A stretch of DNA of 64,000 nt from Lachnospiraceae bacterium (GTDB taxonomy: Bacteria; Bacillota; Clostridia; Lachnospirales; Lachnospiraceae). The translations under genes and the position numbers were made by a program. The stretch's first letter is position 1; the number at the start of each line of letters is the position of its first letter. The notes under the pieces were generated by a model. The model did no database searches. It was not told the origin of the DNA and worked only from the letters and a program-made list of their open reading frames with translations. Below are positions 59,257 to 64,000 of the stretch, piece by piece. Location of the stretch: assembly GCA_014804365.1 (NCBI GenBank), contig JAAUZX010000024.1, forward strand, positions 1 through 64,000, in the 5' to 3' direction.

Positions 59257-60624
59257 ATGGGAAGCAAAGACGAAAGCGGGAGAGTGCCGCTGATCAGTAA
59301 AATAGCATATGGATTCGGTGATGTGGGATGTAATTTCAGTTGGATGTTTGTAAGTAATTTTTTAATGATTTTCTATACGGACGTGTTCGGGATCAGTATG
59401 GCAGCAGTATCGGGACTCATGTTGTTCTCCAGATTCTGGGATGCCATTAATGACCCGATCATAGGTGGGCTTACGGATAAGACGAAGTCCAGATGGGGAC
59501 GTTACAGACCTTGGCTCCTCATTGCGGCACCGATTACGGCGATTATTCTGGCAATGACGTTCTGGGCGCATCCGGATTGGCCGAATACTGCGAAAATCGT
59601 GTATATGACGATTACATACTGCCTGCTGGTGTTAGGGTATACCTGTGTCAATATTCCGTACGGAACCTTGTGCGGTGCCATGACGCAGAATATCGATGAG
59701 CGCGCGGCAATCAATACCTCCCGCTCTGTGGCGGCGATGATAGCGATCGGCATCATCAATATTATTACGGTTCCTCTGGTTACGAAGTTCGGAAGCAGTA
59801 ATGCGGGACACGGTTATCTAACCGTGGCAGTTTTATACGGATGTATTTTCGCGGCATGTCATTTCTTCTGTTTTGCGAAGACTAAAGAAGTAGTGGAAGT
59901 TCCCGAGAAGGAGAAGACACCGATCAAGGTACAGTTAAAAGCAGTCTCGCAGAATAAGCCCTATCTGTTGGCGTTGGTGGGACAGATTCTTTTTGGATTT
60001 ACTCTTTACGGGAGAAATGCGGATATTTTATATTACTTTACTTATGTGGAAGGCAATGCGGCGTACTATACCACATATTCCATGTGCATTATCATTCCTT
60101 CCGTGATTGGAGCGGCTTGTTTCCAGCCCGTCTTCCATAAGACAAATAATAAAGGAAGAACGGCTTCTATCTTCGCACTCCTGACGGGAGTCTGTATGCT
60201 GGCGCTCTATATGTTTAATGTAAATGAAAGCCCGATTTGGTTTTATGCATTTTCGGCGTTGACACAGCTCTTTTTCTCCGGATTCAATACGGCAATCTAT
60301 GCGATCATTCCGGATTGCGCGGAGTATGGACAGTGGAAGACAGGGCTTCGTAATGACGGTTTTCAGTACGCCTTCATTTCTTTGGGAAATAAGGTGGGAA
60401 TGGCGCTTGGAACTTCCTTGCTTGCAGGACTGCTCGGAAAATACGGCTATGTGGCGAATCAGGAGCAGAATGCGGCAGTGGTCGGCATCATGAAACATGC
60501 GTTCACGACGGTTCCGGGTGCGTTGTGGATCGTGACGGCGGTAGTGCTTTATTTCTATCGGTTGAATAAGACACGGTATAATGAGATCGTGAAAGAATTG
60601 GCAGACAGGAAGAATGAAGGATAA
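59257..60624 (+). CDS. GPH family glycoside/pentoside/hexuronide:cation symporter
   Basis: A 455-residue, 12-helix transporter. YGFGDVGCNFSWMFVSNFLMIFYTDVFGIS at the start, DAINDPIIGGLTDKTKSRWGRYRPWLL in the first loop and IPDCAEYGQWKTGLRNDGFQYA near residue 350 are GPH (MelB/XynB/UidB) signatures. It imports a sugar or glycoside with Na+ or H+. AGGAGG lies 6 nt before the ATG. It is second in the ROK-controlled operon. Confidence 0.93.
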   Translation: MGSKDESGRVPLISKIAYGFGDVGCNFSWMFVSNFLMIFYTDVFGISMAAVSGLMLFSRFWDAINDPIIGGLTDKTKSRWGRYRPWLLIAAPITAIILAMTFWAHPDWPNTAKIVYMTITYCLLVLGYTCVNIPYGTLCGAMTQNIDERAAINTSRSVAAMIAIGIINIITVPLVTKFGSSNAGHGYLTVAVLYGCIFAACHFFCFAKTKEVVEVPEKEKTPIKVQLKAVSQNKPYLLALVGQILFGFTLYGRNADILYYFTYVEGNAAYYTTYSMCIIIPSVIGAACFQPVFHKTNNKGRTASIFALLTGVCMLALYMFNVNESPIWFYAFSALTQLFFSGFNTAIYAIIPDCAEYGQWKTGLRNDGFQYAFISLGNKVGMALGTSLLAGLLGKYGYVANQEQNAAVVGIMKHAFTTVPGALWIVTAVVLYFYRLNKTRYNEIVKELADRKNEG

Positions 60625-60697
60625 TTTTATGGCAGCAGTCTCGCTTGATGATCTAGTGTGAGCGAGACTGCATGCTTTGTAAGGCAAAGTGAGTGGG

Positions 60698-63600
60698 CTA
60701 TGAAGCCTGTGGCGTGTCGGGGTATAGATCTGCGATAGATCGAGCTGTTCCCGAAGCTACGGATATCGTGTCATAGGTTACGGGTGCCTTGTTGTATGTG
60801 ATCGCCACATTATGGTTCTTTCCTTCAGCACCCGGAGCGTATAAGAGCAGCAGCAATACATAATCGCTGACCGATTCCCTGTGGCGCAGAAGTGGAGAAT
60901 CCACGTTGATATCCGTGATCGCAATGGTTATCAGATCGCCGGTTTCACTGCCGTCGATATGGGGCTCATAAGCGTATGTGTGTGGTAATCCGTTGTAATA
61001 GATATATTGGCAGTCATTTTCCGTAATTACATACCATTTGCCCGAGTCGCAGGAATCCAGTAGATCCCGGAGAGCAGTTGATACGTCCTGCTTAGAGATT
61101 CGAGTTAAATCCAGAATGCTCGGGGCAGAGGAGGAACGGAAATAGTCGTCATCAGGGATAGAGTCGTCGTTAATGTCTTGGATTATTTCGGCGGCCTCCT
61201 CTGTACTCAGATATTCCACACGGACAATATCATTATTTTTATCACGAACCAGCCGCAGATCAACAGTCCCGCGTTCGTTATAGTTAAAATTCTCGAAAGA
61301 ACCGTCTGATCTTATATCCACCAGGAGGCGGATGCGGGCATTATGGTAATAGTAAGCATCTTTGATAGTGATAATGTCATTTTGGTTGTACTCGTCCAGC
61401 AGTCCTTTATTTTCCAAATAATCACTTAAATATTCGTAGGAAGAATCAGTATTTTGAAACTCATCCCACTCGTTAAAGTAATCATCATTATCCATAAAGT
61501 CGGTATCATCGAATATATCCTCATCTTCATCAGACAAAATGTAGAAATAGTTGGGTTTGCCGTCATTTTTACATCTTTCAAGCCATCTTTTCCTTGATTC
61601 TTCATCCAGTTCTCCGGATAAAACGGCGAAGAAGTTAACTTTGTCTTCCTCATATGCTTTGAGGGTATAATGGTCTACGATATTCTTTTCTCTCTGCGTA
61701 TCCGACATATCTGTACGTTCGAACATACCTATGCAACATGCAAAGAATGAGATGTTTTCCTCCTCAAACATCCGATCGAGATATTCCTGCTGTGTCTTTT
61801 CATCTAACTCTAAGAAAACAGCTCCGAAGTAGGTCAGCATTTCTTCATCATAGTATTTTCCTGCTAAAGAATCCATATTGGTCTCACCTACATATTCCAT
61901 GCTGACAATGAAGGGATATTCTAACGGGCGAGAAGCAGATTTCGCTGCGTTTGGTGCCATGCGTTCGATCAGTGCGGTGACTGCTGACATTGCCATTGCA
62001 TCTGATATATATTTTTCTGATTTTGCACTGAAGAAGACAGGCATTGTGCTCTGGTCAGACAGGGTGATCAGTGTACCGTTGTATTTGCTCTGCGCTTCTG
62101 CGGTCAGGTTATAACCGATCTCAATGATATAGGGAGCTTGGTAGTATGCTGCCTGTGTGTAGTTGTACAGAGTTACGGAGCCACCGGTTGTGGAATCATC
62201 GGTTACAAAACCAATGTTTCCGGAGCTGTAGATTTCCTGAATATCGTCACCGGATCGGTAAGCTTCCTGAATTTCCGTGGAGGCAGCAATTACGATATCC
62301 ATATCTTCCTGCGTCATCCTACCGTTTTCCAGTGCTGTTCGACACTGGGTCGTGATATGGCGGACAAGGTTCTTCATCTCATAAGCGGTCCATGAACCAA
62401 ATGAGTGGTACTCATCTTTACGGACGAGAACAAGATTGCTGTAGCCATTCGTAACAGTGGAAAGCGGTTTGTCCATTTCGGTAGCGCCGCCTGTAAGAAT
62501 ATAGAAGATTCCGTCTTCATATTCGATGCTGTAATCCGGTGTCTGACTGATGGCATTGGAATTCTGTGCCGCAGTATTTCCGGTATTAGCCGCAGTTTGG
62601 CTGTCTGAGGAATCGATAGTACTGTTCGTTGTTTCGCCATCGGATGAGCTCGTAGTGTCGGTTAGCGTTATGCGGTCAGTCGATGATTTCGTGGTAGGCG
62701 CTGCATATGCGCCGAGAACCGCTGCACCGCCGACTAATATGCCCGTAATAAATACGGCGGCAGTTTGTACTGCTTTGGGAATTTTCTTGTATTTCATGAT
62801 TGCATCCAACCGTCCTTTCAATAATTCCTTGCTTTCGTTTAAGGTAACGGAAGCCAGCGTGTCCTGATAGGAACCGCCTGTGCCAATGGCATTTAGCAGC
62901 GTGTCACCGTAAGATCTGCGCGATTTGTCGGAAAGTGTCGCAATAACTCTCTCATCACAGGAGAGTTCGCAAGTCCGATTGATCTCGCGACCCATCAGGT
63001 AAGCGAAGGGATTAAACCAGTGCAGACAGATGGTAAACTGCACCAGCCATTTATAGAACATGTCCCGCCTTTTATAATGAATCAGTTCGTGCAGTACCGT
63101 GTAATAGAAATCATCTTCCGAAAGATCGATTGTCGGAAGCACAACACGGGCGTGTGTGAATCCGATTAACAAGGGTGATGATACGAGATCGTTTACGCAT
63201 AATTCGACAGTGCCCTTAATATGATTTTCGGCCATGATCTGTCCGAAACGTTCCAACAGGATGATATCATCTACAGGTTTGCTTCCGGCGATGACATATT
63301 TCACAAAACTCTGATAGACGGTGATCTTGCGCACAAACAAAAGTAGCGCAGCGACCAGCCAGAGTATGCAGAGTGCTTGAACGGTATTTTCCGGTACGCG
63401 GTGTGTCGGTTTGCTTTCTGATATATCATCGACAGATTGCGGAAAATTATCGTTGCCGATTCTGGAGTATGTTATGTCAACTTTGGCTGCCGGATTGTCC
63501 ATACTGTCTGTTGCAGTATCTTTTTTAGTGGAAGAGTCTTCTGTATTCGATTCGATATCGGCATTGTCGTTGCTGTCTGTATAGGCGGCAAAGTCCTCAG

Positions 63601-63880
63601 CATTCGGTTCGATATCTGCATTATTGTGGCTGTCTATATGGGTAGGAGAGTAAGCTCCTGATTGTTCCATCAGCTGTTCCGCATGCCTGAAAAGGTTTCC
63701 TATCAAGCTTGTTTCAGATGTTATAGGAAGGAGAAGGCGGGCAATTACCAGAAGCCAGATATAGTACTGCCAGCGTTTGCTCAGCCGGTTTCGGTATAAC
63801 GGACGGCAGACGAAAAGAATCATGATCAATATAGTTCCCGAAAGCGACAGGGATAAAAATGTTTTAAATAATTCAAGCAT
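60698..63880 (-). CDS. M56 (BlaR1/MecR1-like) membrane metallopeptidase with a long C-terminal sensor region
   Basis: A 1,060-residue membrane protein. N-terminal membrane helices at about 5-25 and 35-52, an Asp/Asn-rich insertion with two similar NNADIE/DNADIE units, a third helix, then the zinc protease core HELIHYKRRD (about 264-273) and LSCDERV. A last helix lies at about 372-393. The remaining 660 residues should be outside and contain related units around FGAVFLELDEKTQQEYLDRM and FFAVLSGELDEESRKRWLER. No penicillin-binding (SxxK) domain is apparent, so the signal is probably not a beta-lactam. GGAGG precedes the ATG. The partner BlaI gene would lie beyond the window. Confidence 0.87.
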   Translation of the reverse strand: MLELFKTFLSLSLSGTILIMILFVCRPLYRNRLSKRWQYYIWLLVIARLLLPITSETSLIGNLFRHAEQLMEQSGAYSPTHIDSHNNADIEPNAEDFAAYTDSNDNADIESNTEDSSTKKDTATDSMDNPAAKVDITYSRIGNDNFPQSVDDISESKPTHRVPENTVQALCILWLVAALLLFVRKITVYQSFVKYVIAGSKPVDDIILLERFGQIMAENHIKGTVELCVNDLVSSPLLIGFTHARVVLPTIDLSEDDFYYTVLHELIHYKRRDMFYKWLVQFTICLHWFNPFAYLMGREINRTCELSCDERVIATLSDKSRRSYGDTLLNAIGTGGSYQDTLASVTLNESKELLKGRLDAIMKYKKIPKAVQTAAVFITGILVGGAAVLGAYAAPTTKSSTDRITLTDTTSSSDGETTNSTIDSSDSQTAANTGNTAAQNSNAISQTPDYSIEYEDGIFYILTGGATEMDKPLSTVTNGYSNLVLVRKDEYHSFGSWTAYEMKNLVRHITTQCRTALENGRMTQEDMDIVIAASTEIQEAYRSGDDIQEIYSSGNIGFVTDDSTTGGSVTLYNYTQAAYYQAPYIIEIGYNLTAEAQSKYNGTLITLSDQSTMPVFFSAKSEKYISDAMAMSAVTALIERMAPNAAKSASRPLEYPFIVSMEYVGETNMDSLAGKYYDEEMLTYFGAVFLELDEKTQQEYLDRMFEEENISFFACCIGMFERTDMSDTQREKNIVDHYTLKAYEEDKVNFFAVLSGELDEESRKRWLERCKNDGKPNYFYILSDEDEDIFDDTDFMDNDDYFNEWDEFQNTDSSYEYLSDYLENKGLLDEYNQNDIITIKDAYYYHNARIRLLVDIRSDGSFENFNYNERGTVDLRLVRDKNNDIVRVEYLSTEEAAEIIQDINDDSIPDDDYFRSSSAPSILDLTRISKQDVSTALRDLLDSCDSGKWYVITENDCQYIYYNGLPHTYAYEPHIDGSETGDLITIAITDINVDSPLLRHRESVSDYVLLLLLYAPGAEGKNHNVAITYNKAPVTYDTISVASGTARSIADLYPDTPQAS

Positions 63881-63896
63881 GTTTAGCAGTCCTCCA

Positions 63897-63906
63897 TACA
63901 GATGTA
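63897..63906 (-). promoter_or_regulatory. BlaI/MecI-type operator half-site palindrome
   Basis: TACA-GA-TGTA, the TACAnnTGTA core of BlaI boxes, lies 17 bp before the M56 gene and next to its GGAGG ribosome site. A partial match (TTACATAAG on the minus strand) occurs about 40 bp further upstream. Confidence 0.55.
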
Positions 63907-64000
63907 GTGCTTGGTGCTGTCAGTGCAATGGTTTGCTTATGTAATCAGAAATTCCATGTATATGACGACTTAGGATTCGTGTTTAGTATCATGTGAGATT

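Noticed and set aside
1..64000. CRISPR array, rRNA operon or complete insertion sequence
   Set aside because: I saw no regularly spaced direct repeats, no rRNA segments and no transposase gene with terminal repeats in the window.

Overview
The window looks like a chromosomal segment of an anaerobic, flagellated Bacillota of the class Clostridia, most likely a Lachnospiraceae-type gut bacterium (inference). The supporting signs are strong AGGAGG-type ribosome sites, a T-box in front of thrS, an L20-leader/infC/rpmI/rplT operon with an ATT-initiated infC, NifS/NifU/Rrf2 instead of a full ISC operon, chemoreceptors, M56/BlaR1-like sensing and ROK-controlled sugar genes.

Layout. 1-147 is the tail of a tyrosine recombinase, so an integrated element probably ends at the left edge. 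0.5-23.2 kb is mostly housekeeping: threonine aldolase, SEC-C and C_GCAxxG_C_C proteins, T-box/small membrane protein/thrS, a GT-C glycosyltransferase, DUF1540 protein, lipoprotein, MFS transporter, a GH2 glycosidase, the translation operon, a PadR/SEDS-like pair with a sharply defined twin operator, PepD, an EAL protein, tRNA-Pro(AGG), a chemoreceptor and an RlmD-type methyltransferase.

23.3-39.2 kb is an AT-rich accessory (defence) island. It has three DNA methyltransferases in one operon facing two opposite-strand genes with nuclease-like motifs, a GmrSD-like DUF262/DUF1524/DUF4357 protein, an XRE/DUF2975 pair, a large NACHT-NTPase with a beta-propeller-like C-terminus split by a -1 frameshift, and a HipA-like kinase behind a small membrane protein. 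A 99-bp direct repeat (about 94% identical), derived from the 3' end of the lysR gene at 39.2-40.1 kb, occurs both at 30.69 kb and at 39.21 kb and brackets the second half of the island. Two truncated genes lie at the inner junctions.

40.3-64 kb returns to core-like DNA: a DUF3737/MBL-fold cluster, a Phd/RelE-type toxin-antitoxin pair, the nifS-nifU-rrf2 Fe-S cluster operon with a perfect inverted repeat over its promoter, an orphan tyrosine recombinase, a ZIP metal transporter, a second chemoreceptor without an external domain, an AGCS amino-acid symporter, nucleoid-associated and lipase-like proteins, a DUF4474/phosphoesterase pair, a ROK regulator with matching 24-bp palindromes in front of itself and of a polyol-type dehydrogenase/GPH symporter operon, and a long M56 (BlaR1-like) membrane protease with a BlaI-type box just upstream.

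Starts were chosen from ribosome-binding-site position and family length. Family assignments come from motif recognition by eye, without database searches.
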